A DNA stretch of 64,000 bases from Candidatus Marithrix sp. (GTDB lineage Bacteria; Pseudomonadota; Gammaproteobacteria; Beggiatoales; Beggiatoaceae): positions 35,528 through 99,527 of the forward strand of contig JADGDS010000001.1 of NCBI GenBank assembly GCA_016744775.1, in the 5' to 3' direction. Both the position numbers and the translations under genes were made by a program. This document shows, piece by piece, positions 1-9,067 of the stretch (the stretch's first letter is position 1; every line of letters begins with the position of its first letter). Below the pieces are notes generated by a model. That model saw only the letters and a program-made list of their open reading frames with translations, did not search any database and was not told where the DNA came from.

Positions 1-278
1 ATTCCTTCTGCGCCAATAGTTGTACTTACCACTGGTAATCCTGATGATAAAGCTTGCCCTAATTTGCCTTTCATACCTGCTCCATAGCGTAAATAAGATA
101 CAAATACACCACCATCATTGATAATAATGACTTCATCTGGTAATAGTTTTTGATCTATCAATGTTTGCAAACAACTAGTAAGTAAGTCGGGATGATCTTT
201 GGTACGGATGATTATGGCAATTTGTGTAGATTTATGGCTCATTGTACGGCGACGGGTTTTTAAAGGTTTATGTGACAT
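1..278 (-). pseudogene. Chimeric glycosyltransferase fragment (GT2 start joined to GT4 end), runs off window
   Basis: Reading from an ATG at 278, an open frame of 92 codons reaches the window edge. Residues about 19-57 look like the start of a family-2 glycosyltransferase: a hydrophobic strand, the IIRTKDHPDLL motif, then VIIINDGG. Immediately afterwards the sequence changes to VFVSYLRYGAGMKGKLGQAL and GLPVVSTTIGAEG, which is the donor-binding C-terminal motif of GT4/GT1-type enzymes. The whole GT2 catalytic core and the GT4 N-terminal half are missing, so this is best read as an in-frame internal deletion of a larger multidomain glycosyltransferase. A shorter start (MSHKS) lies 12 codons in. 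The 3' end is outside the window. An assembly join over repeated glycosyltransferase modules would look the same. Confidence 0.6.
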
Positions 279-345
279 GTTTAGTTAAAAATAAATAATT
301 TTAATGCCATTGCCAATACTCTTTGATCAGTAATATATGTGATAA

Positions 346-1413
346 TTAGGTAGTTTCTTTGGATTTAGCTAATTGCACTCCATAACGATAAATTGGAATT
401 TCAAAATAGCTATTAATAATATAAGCAATTACACAAACAATGCTAAAAACAATTAAAAAGCAAATTAAAAATGCTATATCTACAGGAAGTTGTAGATCAT
501 AAATACTTGTTAAGTAAGGTTTTAAAATTGCTATGACTATAGGATGTAAGAGATAAATGGTGTAACTAGCTTCGCCAAGAAATTTTGTAAAACGATTGAA
601 TAAAATTTTGCTTTTATATAGCGTGTATATCAATATGCCCAGCAATAAGACATTAAAGAATAATACATCATCAGGTTTGAGAAAAAACTTGTTATGCACT
701 GCATATTTATATAATACAATAGTTATTATAAATACTGCTAATAATAATATTGCAATCTTTCTATTGATTGGGTAGCGATTGGCAATTAAATATAATAAGC
801 CTCCACCTATAAAAACAAACAATTCTCTTGGAAAGCTCATATAACCATAGGAAGTATCAAGATTTAATTGTGCAACTAATTGTGGAATGTCTCTTGATAA
901 CAACATTGTAATAATAAACAAAAGCAACCAAAATATGATTTTTTGGGATATTACTAATAAAAATGGAAAAAGGCAATAAAAAGTTACTTCCACACCAATT
1001 GTCCAGCCAGCCCAAACAAAACTAGTATGCTGCCCGGGATAAAATTGATAAACTATTAATACATTACTGATAATTTCCGCAAAATTATAGACTTTGTCAT
1101 ACATTATATAATGTAAAATCAGATGCACCACTATCATCAATAAAAACAGCGGATATATTCTGAATATGCGTTTTATAACATAGACAAATAACCAGTTGTT
1201 TTGATGAGTTTTAGTATGTGTGGAATGGAATAAGGAAAAGCAACTGAGCATAAAAAATAGTGTAACACCTAAGCCGAAACTATTAACAAAGGATAAATAT
1301 TCTACTTTAAAAATAGGTTGCATTAGGTGTAAATGGAATAATATAGTCGCAGTTGCGGCAAGTCCACGTAACGCATGTAAGCCCGGTAAAAATAGTTTGC
1401 TTTCTATGTACAT
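346..1413 (-). CDS. Acyltransferase 3 family membrane protein (OafA/YrhL-like)
   Basis: 355-residue integral membrane protein. The family signature is at the N-terminus: LHALRGLAATATILFHLHL (about residues 12-30), with the conserved Arg and the His of the first helix. About ten hydrophobic segments follow, and the motif GEASYTIYLLHPI near residue 285 is typical of the family. Members acetylate or otherwise acylate extracytoplasmic sugars such as O-antigen or exopolysaccharide. The position at the 3' end of a glycosyltransferase cluster suggests decoration of the surface polysaccharide made there, but the substrate cannot be read from sequence. It is separated from the upstream methyltransferase by only about 10 bases, so the two are probably cotranscribed. 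The length is normal for a stand-alone acyltransferase-3 domain without a C-terminal SGNH domain. Confidence 0.88.
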   Translation of the reverse strand: MYIESKLFLPGLHALRGLAATATILFHLHLMQPIFKVEYLSFVNSFGLGVTLFFMLSCFSLFHSTHTKTHQNNWLFVYVIKRIFRIYPLFLLMIVVHLILHYIMYDKVYNFAEIISNVLIVYQFYPGQHTSFVWAGWTIGVEVTFYCLFPFLLVISQKIIFWLLLFIITMLLSRDIPQLVAQLNLDTSYGYMSFPRELFVFIGGGLLYLIANRYPINRKIAILLLAVFIITIVLYKYAVHNKFFLKPDDVLFFNVLLLGILIYTLYKSKILFNRFTKFLGEASYTIYLLHPIVIAILKPYLTSIYDLQLPVDIAFLICFLIVFSIVCVIAYIINSYFEIPIYRYGVQLAKSKETT

Positions 1414-1423
1414 AAAAAAAATG

Positions 1424-2302
1424 TTATGCTTTTTGTAAAAATACTATTAGTTGTAATGAATCAACTTTATTATATTCCACTCTCACGATATCTAAACCAA
1501 TAAAATTGTCCTTGATATATTGCAATGACATTGAAGTGTCACCATAGGTGACTTCACCTTCAATTTTTTCCCGATTGTGGGGGGCAAAAGCAAAGCCTTT
1601 TTGTTTGTGGGCAGCTTTTAATTCATCAATGTATGAATGGCTAAAACCATAATTTTCAAGATTGAGGGCAAAGTCCCAGTATTCTATTGGTCTTATGGTG
1701 ATGGCAAGAATGCCGTTATCGCTGAGGTGGTCACGCAAAGTGTTGGCACAAATTTTTGTCACTTTTTCAGACAGATGGGTGAATACAGAGAAAGCCATGA
1801 TAAAATCAAACTTTAAACCCTCTGGGGTTGGTAAGGTTCTGGGTAGGTAGTCGGATATGAATAAATGGCCCGGTACCCTAGTTTGTTGACAAATTTCAAT
1901 TGATTGAGACCACGGATCTACACCATAAATCTTATCTACAGGGACATATTTGCATAGCAGGCGAATAATGCGCCCCCAGCCACAACCAAAGTCTAAGATT
2001 GTTCTGCTGCTTATGGGTTTGCTAGTGATTTCGTGGTAAGTGCTGATAATGGTTTTTATGAAGCTTAGTGTTTGGTCCATCAATACATGATTGGCACTGC
2101 CTGTCCAATCTATTTGTACATCAGCAGAGGGCATTTCGGGCAGCCATTGCACAATATTAGGATAAGCCGATGGACGTTCAAGTTGCAATTCTGCAAAAAT
2201 ATCCAAGGGAATATAAGCAAAGGCTTGTTGAATTTCTTGTGGGTTTAAATTGGTAATTTTTGCTTCAATGGCGGCTAAGGCGTTCTCAAATTCTTTGTGC
2301 AT
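1424..2302 (-). CDS. Class I SAM-dependent methyltransferase
   Basis: 292 residues. The SAM-binding motif I is clear (ILDFGCGWGRIIRLL, about residues 103-117) and is followed by the acidic end of strand 2 (IYGVDPWSQSIEI). A typical motif IV region (FDFIMAFSVFTHLSE) identifies the Rossmann-fold methyltransferase. The first 90 residues are an extension of unknown role. The start (ATG at 2302) overlaps the end of the upstream glycosyltransferase by 17 bases, which indicates translational coupling. The context suggests methylation of a polysaccharide residue or a nucleotide-sugar precursor. That role is inferred from neighbours and not from substrate-specific residues. Confidence 0.82.
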   Translation of the reverse strand: MHKEFENALAAIEAKITNLNPQEIQQAFAYIPLDIFAELQLERPSAYPNIVQWLPEMPSADVQIDWTGSANHVLMDQTLSFIKTIISTYHEITSKPISSRTILDFGCGWGRIIRLLCKYVPVDKIYGVDPWSQSIEICQQTRVPGHLFISDYLPRTLPTPEGLKFDFIMAFSVFTHLSEKVTKICANTLRDHLSDNGILAITIRPIEYWDFALNLENYGFSHSYIDELKAAHKQKGFAFAPHNREKIEGEVTYGDTSMSLQYIKDNFIGLDIVRVEYNKVDSLQLIVFLQKA

Positions 2303-5300
2303 GGTGAGTTTCTTCTAATTGGTCGCTTTCTAGGGTTAAAAATCCATCATTATGGGCACACAGGCTAATAATTCTTTCTAGCCCGTGCATGATTGTTCCA
2401 TCAATTTGTCCTTGTTCTGGCGGATAATCTTTACGACTGAGATTGAAAGCCAACAGTTGGTAAAGGGCTTGGGGACGAAACCAGAACATTGAGCCAGTTA
2501 TAAAACGTTCGTATGGCTGTATAGTGGTGGATATTTGTTCTAAAAATAGGTTCATGTAAAATTTATTTTTTTCTGCCAGTTCTTCATTAAAGCCCCAGCA
2601 ATCAGACAATAATATTAAGTAATTTTTCGGTGAAATAATGCCGGTTTCAGGGTGTTGTTCAAAATGGTCAATAATCTTATTGATTCTTTTACCACTGCCC
2701 AATAATTCACGGTAAATATTTTGTCGCCAGCTGTCACCAACATCAGTATGGGTTGATTTTTTAGAATGAAGTTTGCAAATACAGGTATAATATAAGTGTT
2801 TTATTTGTTGGAAAATATGTAAAAACGGATAAATATCACGACCACTATTTTCTAAACTATAGAGATGGGCATCAGGATAGGCGGTTAAAATTTGCTTAAC
2901 ATTTTCAATGCTTAAGTGTTCACCTAAAGAAATATATAAATCCCATTTTGGTTTAATATTAGCTAAATAGCTTTTGATTTCATCCCATAAGTCAAAGTAA
3001 AAAAGGTGTACGATAACAGCGATTTTATTTTTTGTCTTGTTTTGTACTTGGCTTTGTTGAATTAGTCGTTGTTTTTTGTTGTCAAATTTACTCAAAACCT
3101 GATAAGTGGCCTCTAAAAAGGCGTAACCGAATTTATTGTCTGGCTCAAGATATGCCCCTTCGGCCCATTCATTCCAGGCGTTGACAAAAATATATTGTTT
3201 GTTTTCGGGTAATTGTTCTTGGGTGTAATGGCACAGGTGGTTTAACCATTGTTTGTAAGTATCGGGTCGGTTGTTGATAAAAGAAGTACCGCGTCCCATG
3301 CGTCGCGCTTCATTGTCCCACCCCGGAGTAATGCCACGAAAACGAATAAAATCAGGCGTTTGGTATTGGTAGGCCATGTCGAGCAATTGTGGGTAATTAT
3401 ACACTTTTCCACTATAGTCTTTATTAATTAAATCAACATTATGATTGTATTTATCCATCGGAAATTGATTGGGTGGAAATTCAATACATGCATCATAGCC
3501 AATACTTTGGGGATCTACATGGTCGAATGAATGGACATTGCACAAGTAAATTTCGCCGATGCCATGTTCACGACACCAGTTGCGCCAAGTTTTTGCCATG
3601 TGTTTTGGTTCTGGCAAGAGATCGGGACGATAAATGATTACTAATGGTTTGTCGTCAATGCGAATATAACGGCTGTCTTGAAGATATACAGCTAAGTCTT
3701 GAATAAATTGTATATCATCTTCCGGAGTATATTTTTGTTCTAACAAAATACTTTCTTCTGAACCATCCCAGCGCCGTGACCAGCTTTCATTCGCCCAGCA
3801 AAGACAAAAAGGCATATCCCAGTTTTTATTTGCCAGCATTAAATCCACAGGTTTTTCTAAAATTCGCCGACCACTAAACCAATAATAGTAAAAGCAGAAA
3901 CCGGAAATGCCATAGTTTTTCGCCAAGGCAACTTGTTTTTCGGTTATTTCAGGCATTCGCAAATCATAAAACCCCAGTTCTGCTGGTAATTTAGGTTGAT
4001 AATGTCCAATAAATTGGGGCACTGCTTTTGTGACATTGCTCCATTCGGTAAAGCCTTTGCCCCACCATTCGTCATTTTCTGGAATGGGATGGAATTGGGG
4101 TAGGAAAAAGGCCAACATTTTTATATCCGTTGTCAGCTTATCATGGGATATATAATCACTATATTGCGGATCTTTTTTATCTGGGGCTAATAGGTTTTTG
4201 ATATAAGGCTGGGATATTCGATTGGCTACGTTGATATTACAATCTGCTTCAATTATCTCATCAGGCTGGGCTTGTTGATCTAATAAATTGAGTATATAGC
4301 CTATATAATCAGTAAAATCATACTCTGAGACTACTCTATGTTTGGCTTTTTGGACAATGTTTTGGTAAGTGGTCTTATCTTGCATCAAATCTAAAACATT
4401 ATCTGCCATAGCTTGCGTGTCTAAAAATGGCACACAGCGACCACAACCATCTGTCAATAACTCTGGAATCCCGCCTGCTTCATAAAAGGCAATAGCGGGT
4501 GTACCATTGTCCATAGCCTCCATTACCACTGTGGGAAATGGGTCTTCTCTAGCCGTTAAAACAAAACAATCTGCCCCCGCATAAAACAAAGATGGATCAT
4601 CAACAAAATCAACATAATGAACATTATTTTCAATCCCCATTTTTTGTTTATCATGGTCAAACCAATTAAGGGCTTCAAATTCATGTCCGCCTAACCAAAC
4701 AAAATGGTAGTTGATATTTTTTTTGTCTTGGAGAATTTTTTTGGCTAAATCTAAAAATACATCTGGGCCTTTGCGAAAGTAAAGATGCCCACAAGTTAAA
4801 ATTATAATGGATTGTTGACTTAAAAAAAGTTGTTTTCTCAGTTGTTTTCTGGCTTGTTTTTTCTTCTTTAATGCTTTATTGTGACTGTCTTTATGACTAA
4901 ACCAAGGGTTGGAAAAATAACAGCCTTGTGCTTTCACCAAAGTTTTTGCAGCATCATAACCATAATTATTAATATAAGAGTTGCGGGTATATTCAGAAGA
5001 AAAAACGATTTGCTTACCATAGGTTTTTATTGACTGAACCCCTTGATGAAAATTATAAATATTCACACTCACTGGCAATTCATGAATCAAATTGACAAAA
5101 TGAAAGTTGTATTCTTTCAACAAGGGAGCCAGCAAGCCGGTTACCACCGTGTTACAAATACATTGGTTGATCCCCCGGCTTAAAAACTGTTGAAATAAAT
5201 CCCGCACCGCATCAGTAAAAGTAAAGGGTTCGGCATTGCTGGGCATTAGCGGGTAAACTTCATGGCTTATTTTTTCAAATTCAGCACGATAATTGCCGTC

Positions 5301-5435
5301 TCTAATCGCTACAAAAATAACGTGTTTGTCATAGTGATCACGCAAATTTTTGCCAGTTTGCAGCAAGTTAATTTGTGCGCCCGCGCGATGAAAATCATGT
5401 GATATTAAAATAATACTATTATTAGAATTGTTCAT
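2286..5435 (-). CDS. Three-domain glycosyltransferase: GT4 + WbsX-like + RgpF-like
   Basis: 1049-residue cytoplasmic fusion. Residues about 1-390 are a GT-B family-4 glycosyltransferase, with a GHLYFRKGPDVFLDLAKKI region and the donor-site motif EDPFPTVVMEAMDNGTPAIA. Residues about 437-785 match the WbsX/GH99-like family: FFLPQFHPIPENDEWWGKGF, then a WANESW segment and the closing FVNAWNEWAEGAYLEP motif. Residues about 803-1045 match rhamnan-synthesis protein F (RgpF), with CKLHSKKSTH and the ENSGRDIYPFL motif. All three domains occur in O-antigen and rhamnan loci, so the protein probably adds several sugars of one repeat unit. It lies one base after the end of the upstream coiled-coil glycosyltransferase and overlaps the downstream methyltransferase, so it is mid-operon. 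The exact linkages cannot be told. Confidence 0.88.
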   Translation of the reverse strand: MNNSNNSIILISHDFHRAGAQINLLQTGKNLRDHYDKHVIFVAIRDGNYRAEFEKISHEVYPLMPSNAEPFTFTDAVRDLFQQFLSRGINQCICNTVVTGLLAPLLKEYNFHFVNLIHELPVSVNIYNFHQGVQSIKTYGKQIVFSSEYTRNSYINNYGYDAAKTLVKAQGCYFSNPWFSHKDSHNKALKKKKQARKQLRKQLFLSQQSIIILTCGHLYFRKGPDVFLDLAKKILQDKKNINYHFVWLGGHEFEALNWFDHDKQKMGIENNVHYVDFVDDPSLFYAGADCFVLTAREDPFPTVVMEAMDNGTPAIAFYEAGGIPELLTDGCGRCVPFLDTQAMADNVLDLMQDKTTYQNIVQKAKHRVVSEYDFTDYIGYILNLLDQQAQPDEIIEADCNINVANRISQPYIKNLLAPDKKDPQYSDYISHDKLTTDIKMLAFFLPQFHPIPENDEWWGKGFTEWSNVTKAVPQFIGHYQPKLPAELGFYDLRMPEITEKQVALAKNYGISGFCFYYYWFSGRRILEKPVDLMLANKNWDMPFCLCWANESWSRRWDGSEESILLEQKYTPEDDIQFIQDLAVYLQDSRYIRIDDKPLVIIYRPDLLPEPKHMAKTWRNWCREHGIGEIYLCNVHSFDHVDPQSIGYDACIEFPPNQFPMDKYNHNVDLINKDYSGKVYNYPQLLDMAYQYQTPDFIRFRGITPGWDNEARRMGRGTSFINNRPDTYKQWLNHLCHYTQEQLPENKQYIFVNAWNEWAEGAYLEPDNKFGYAFLEATYQVLSKFDNKKQRLIQQSQVQNKTKNKIAVIVHLFYFDLWDEIKSYLANIKPKWDLYISLGEHLSIENVKQILTAYPDAHLYSLENSGRDIYPFLHIFQQIKHLYYTCICKLHSKKSTHTDVGDSWRQNIYRELLGSGKRINKIIDHFEQHPETGIISPKNYLILLSDCWGFNEELAEKNKFYMNLFLEQISTTIQPYERFITGSMFWFRPQALYQLLAFNLSRKDYPPEQGQIDGTIMHGLERIISLCAHNDGFLTLESDQLEETHHAQRI

Positions 5436-5436
5436 T

Positions 5437-7050
5437 TTACTTGCTTTTGATCGCTAAACGAATCAGTTTTCCTATTGCATGTCGAATAGAAAAATACCAT
5501 TTATAGCGTAATGAGCCGTCAGGAAACAAGGCAATCAACATTTTTCTCAGTCGATTAACAATACGCCAAGCTAAACTGAGATGAATTTGCTGAATTTCCG
5601 TTTCAAAATGATCTGCATTACTTTGTATTTGCTGAATCTCTGTTTCAAGATAATCTACATGACTTTGTAATTTTTGTGCATCTTCTACTTTATGTTCAAT
5701 TTCAGCCGATTTTTGTATCAACTGTTCAGATAAGTGTGTTACTTCATTAGATAATAGATGAATTTTATCATCATATTGAACTGATAATGCCTGTTTTTCT
5801 TTCTGTATTTGCGCTATTTTTCTTTTACATTCACCATTAATCTGTAAATATTCATTAATTAATGCATAATTTTTATCTAGTTCAGTAGCATATTGTTTGT
5901 TTAACTTTTCAAATTTAGCTTGATATTGCTGATTAAGCTGATCGACATGCTGTCTAAAATAATCATCTTTTTCCTCGATTATTTTCTTAATTTCAGCTTG
6001 ATATTTTTCAATTTCAGCTTGATATTTCTCAAATTCAGCTTGAGAGTGCTGATTAAGCTGATCGACGTGCTGTCTAAAATAATCATCTTTTTCTTTGGTT
6101 ATTTTCTCAAATTCAGCTTGAGAGTGCTGATTAAGCTGATCGACATGCTGTCTAAAATAATCATCTTTTTCCTTGATTATTTTCTCAACATTGGCTTCCA
6201 TTTCATTAATCAGTTGCTGTCTATCATCAATAATGCCCTGTAATTTATGGCTTTCTTGTTTCAATGATTGAATAGACTGCAACGAAGACAAATGCTCAGA
6301 CCACAAATTACGTAAAAACACCGCAGGAATATGATCCATATAACGTTTAATAATAAAAGCCTGATTGGTTTGCATAGTTTCAACTTGGCTTAAATTATTA
6401 ATCTGTAAATCATCACTCCATTTATTATAATGCGCCGTCACCTTATCAATATGAAAAAAAGAGTGTTCAAGCGACAAACGAATTAAAATATCCCAATCTT
6501 CATACAATTCTAAATCTACATCTAAACGTTTTTCATCAAAAATACGGACATTGAATAACAGTGCATTAAAAGGAATATAGTTATAAAACAATAGCTCAGT
6601 TGCTTGGAAGTCTTTACTATAGGTATTTAATAAATTGCTATGATAATAATTTGTTTTTACATCAAAAGATTTTTTATATTCTTCAACATTGGTATAAGCA
6701 ATTAAATAATCGCTTTGCTCCAAAAACGTCACAAGTGTGGTCAAATGATCGGTTAAAAGCACATCATCATCATCTAAAAAACCAACATATTGCCCACCAG
6801 TATTATCTAAAGCCAAATTAGCTGCCACAGAACGCCCTTGTGACACTTCATTTTTTATATAAAACAAAGACACCGGAAAAAGTAATTGTTCCAACGCAGC
6901 AATATCTAAATCACACCCCCCATCATTGACTAAAATAACCTCTATATTGGTGTATGTTTGCGCGGCAATACTGTTCAATGCTTGCTGTAGAAACTTAGGA
7001 CGGTCTTTAGTACGAACAATCAATGAGACCAAGGGATATTGTGTTGTCAT
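5437..7050 (-). CDS. Family-2 glycosyltransferase with long coiled-coil tail
   Basis: About 537 residues from the ATG at 7050; the six extra codons upstream would need a TTG start. Residues about 5-240 are a GT-A family-2 domain: PLVSLIVRTKDRPKFLQQAL, VILVNDGG and the metal-binding GFLDDDDVLL (DDD). Residues about 260-490 are Glu/Lys/Gln-rich and predicted coiled coil, built partly from DNA-level repeats. The C-terminal 45 residues (SLAWRIVNRLRKML and onward) are basic and amphipathic, a tail seen on many polysaccharide-locus glycosyltransferases, and may touch the membrane. The coiled coil may set oligomer size or act as a spacer, which is inferred. It is the first intact gene of the minus-strand operon; only decayed sequence lies upstream. 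Confidence 0.86.
   Translation of the reverse strand: MTTQYPLVSLIVRTKDRPKFLQQALNSIAAQTYTNIEVILVNDGGCDLDIAALEQLLFPVSLFYIKNEVSQGRSVAANLALDNTGGQYVGFLDDDDVLLTDHLTTLVTFLEQSDYLIAYTNVEEYKKSFDVKTNYYHSNLLNTYSKDFQATELLFYNYIPFNALLFNVRIFDEKRLDVDLELYEDWDILIRLSLEHSFFHIDKVTAHYNKWSDDLQINNLSQVETMQTNQAFIIKRYMDHIPAVFLRNLWSEHLSSLQSIQSLKQESHKLQGIIDDRQQLINEMEANVEKIIKEKDDYFRQHVDQLNQHSQAEFEKITKEKDDYFRQHVDQLNQHSQAEFEKYQAEIEKYQAEIKKIIEEKDDYFRQHVDQLNQQYQAKFEKLNKQYATELDKNYALINEYLQINGECKRKIAQIQKEKQALSVQYDDKIHLLSNEVTHLSEQLIQKSAEIEHKVEDAQKLQSHVDYLETEIQQIQSNADHFETEIQQIHLSLAWRIVNRLRKMLIALFPDGSLRYKWYFSIRHAIGKLIRLAIKSK
5931..6160 (-). repeat. In-gene tandem repeats encoding coiled-coil units
   Basis: Three copies of a block beginning gattaagctgatcgac start at 5931, 6051 and 6129. 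The last two are 78 bp apart. The first spacing is 120 bp, which is 78 plus two extra 21-bp heptad units (protein YQAEIEK). Third-position differences are few, so the copies look recent or homogenised. Repeats of this kind allow the coiled coil of the glycosyltransferase to change length in frame by slippage or recombination. Confidence 0.85.
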
Positions 7051-7164
7051 AGTGAATGCTTTAGCCAAGAAAAATTAAAGAAAAATATCCATATATTCCA
7101 AATATATATGTAGGTTTATTTTTAATATTATATCACATTAGATTACATAATTCACTACTAATAA

Positions 7165-7872
7165 TTAACTGCTATTAGTAGCCGCCATGAATCTAAAAGC
7201 CGCAATTTCAGGAGAAGTTTGTGGAGGAGCAGCAGGGTGGTTTGTTGATAAAACATTCCACCATTTAGCTTGAAATTTTTTCTTATTAATCGCTTGATAA
7301 GCTTTATATCCACTGCTTATATCTGTTCCAGCAGTAATACCTTCATGGTGTATGACTTCAGAGTTGTGACAATAAAAGACTTTATAATCAGCATCACGCG
7401 CTGCAAAACATAAGTAAGTGTCTTCGTAATAAGCGGGCGCATAACGCATATCAAAACCTCCCAGTTGATGCCACAAGTCTTGTCTAATCATTAAACTTGC
7501 GCCTGAGCAATAGTCAAATTCCGCCTGCTTCTTGTAAACGTCCATCTGGATAAATTAGCTTTGAGCCAGTAATTCCAATCTTAGGATCGTCATCTATCAA
7601 GTTGATCATATTTAAAAACAAGATAAATTCGCCTTTAGTAATTGCACTTTATTAAATACTGGTATAACAATACTAACTCTAGGTGATGATATTTATGGTA
7701 AAATTAGAGGTTTTATAATAACATCACTATTAGGAGTTAAACTAAAACGAATATAAGCATCCTTTGTTAAAGTGATTGCTTGATCACCATAGAAATTAGT
7801 CTCACTAATTGTTTGATTATCTTCACCTAATAGCAAAGATGCTGGTAATTTATCTTCAATTAATATGTTCAT
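7165..7872 (-). pseudogene. Decayed family-2 glycosyltransferase (multiple lesions)
   Basis: Segments in order on the minus strand are recognisable but broken. From ATG 7872 a leader of 59 codons ends at a TAA (7693-7695). In the same frame straight after that stop comes SSPRVSIVIPVFNKVQ, the canonical start of a GT2 domain. Near 7640 the text jumps frame to TKGEFILFLN, then skips the expected nucleotide-sugar loop to DDDPKIGITGSKLIYPDGR. Near 7520 LQEAGG runs into a TGA and the matching text resumes in another frame as FDYCSGASLMIRQDLW, continuing to a stop at 7165. Each junction lacks a stretch that intact relatives have. An in-frame stop, at least three internal deletions and two frame changes make this a pseudogene. 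The 127-codon open 3' part is unlikely to be functional alone. Confidence 0.8.
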
Positions 7873-7955
7873 TAATCCATTATAAAGTAATACTATGCAA
7901 AATTCCAATTCAATTATGCTAATATTCTCTTATCGTCATATATATTTGAAAACTT

Positions 7956-9065
7956 ATGAAAGCAAAAGCAGCAGTAGCATGGGAACCTAAAAAACCACTT
8001 ATCATTGAAGAAGTAGATGTTATGGGTCCAAAATATGGGGAAGTTTTATTAAAAGTTGTCGCTTCGGGTGTTTGTCATACCGATGCTTTTACTCTTTCGG
8101 GTGATGATCCTGAAGCTTCTTTTCCTTGTATTCTTGGGCATGAAGGTGGTTGTGAAGTGGTCGAAATTGGTCCGGGTGTTAAGGATCTTAAAGTTGGTGA
8201 TCATGTCATTCCTCTTTATATTCCTGAATGTGGTGATTGTGATTATTGTAATTCTACTAAAAGTAATTTGTGTCAATCCATAGCCGGAACTGTTTGGACT
8301 GGTTATATGCCTGATGGTACGCGGCGATTCTCACAAAATGGTAAGGATATTTACCATTATATGGGTTGTTCGACTTTTGCCGAATACACAGTTGTTCCTG
8401 AAATCGCGCTGGCAAAAATTAATAAAGAGGCACCGTTGGATAAGGTTTGCTTGTTAGGATGTGGTGTTACTACTGGTATTGGCGCGGTGTTGAATACTGC
8501 TAAAGTAGAACCGGGTTCAACTGTTGCTGTGTTTGGTTTAGGTGGTATTGGTTTATCATGTATTCAAGGCGCAGTAATGGCTGGTGCTGAACGTATTATT
8601 GCTATTGATATTAATCCAGACAAGTTTGAATTTGCTAAACAACTTGGTGCAACTGATTTTATTAATCCAAATGAAATAAATGGTTCATTTGTCGAATATA
8701 TGCAAGACAGCTATAACGGTGGTCCAGATTATTCCTTTGAATGTATTGGTAATGTTCATGTGATGCGCGATGCCTTGGAATGTACACACATGGGTTGGGG
8801 TGTTTCTACCGTCATAGGTGTTGCTGGAGCTGGGCAGGAAATAGCTACACGACCGTTTAATTTGGTTGTTGGACGTACTTGGAAAGGTACAGCTTTTGGT
8901 GGTGTAAAGGGTAGAACTGAATTACCGGGTTATGTTGATCGTTATATGTCTGGACAAATTGAATTGGATAGTTTGGTAACACATACTATGCCTTTGGAAG
9001 ATATAAATCGGGCATTTGATTTAATGCACAGTGGCGAAAGCATTCGTTCTGTTATTATCTTTTAA
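7956..9065 (+). CDS. frmA: S-(hydroxymethyl)glutathione dehydrogenase (class III alcohol dehydrogenase)
   Basis: 369-residue zinc-dependent medium-chain dehydrogenase that oxidises S-hydroxymethylglutathione, the spontaneous adduct of formaldehyde and glutathione, to S-formylglutathione with NAD. It can also reduce S-nitrosoglutathione. Visible features: catalytic zinc ligands Cys40 ([12 protein letters not shown]) and the GHEGG segment at 61-65; structural zinc cysteines 92, 95, 98 and 106 ([16 protein letters not shown]); and the NAD-binding GLGGIG turn near residue 195. The length is that of the family. The hydrolase for its product starts 2 bases after its stop, giving a two-gene detoxification operon. 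There is no strong Shine-Dalgarno sequence before the ATG, and its promoter must lie in or next to the decayed glycosyltransferase. Confidence 0.97.
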   Translation: MKAKAAVAWEPKKPLIIEEVDVMGPKYGEVLLKVVASGVCHTDAFTLSGDDPEASFPCILGHEGGCEVVEIGPGVKDLKVGDHVIPLYIPECGDCDYCNSTKSNLCQSIAGTVWTGYMPDGTRRFSQNGKDIYHYMGCSTFAEYTVVPEIALAKINKEAPLDKVCLLGCGVTTGIGAVLNTAKVEPGSTVAVFGLGGIGLSCIQGAVMAGAERIIAIDINPDKFEFAKQLGATDFINPNEINGSFVEYMQDSYNGGPDYSFECIGNVHVMRDALECTHMGWGVSTVIGVAGAGQEIATRPFNLVVGRTWKGTAFGGVKGRTELPGYVDRYMSGQIELDSLVTHTMPLEDINRAFDLMHSGESIRSVIIF

Positions 9066-9067
9066 AT

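Noticed and set aside
5920..6243. 107-codon plus-strand open frame with a hydrophobic repeat product
   Set aside because: It is the complement of the coiled-coil repeats of the minus-strand glycosyltransferase. The Leu/Ile/Phe-rich composition is what the opposite strand of Lys/Glu/Gln repeats gives.
7693..7908. 71-codon minus-strand open frame as a gene of its own
   Set aside because: It is in frame with, and directly followed by, the start of a GT2 domain after a single TAA. It is better explained as the N-terminal part of the decayed glycosyltransferase.
8049..8283. Open frames in other frames within frmA
   Set aside because: Shadows of a strongly conserved gene in the correct frame.
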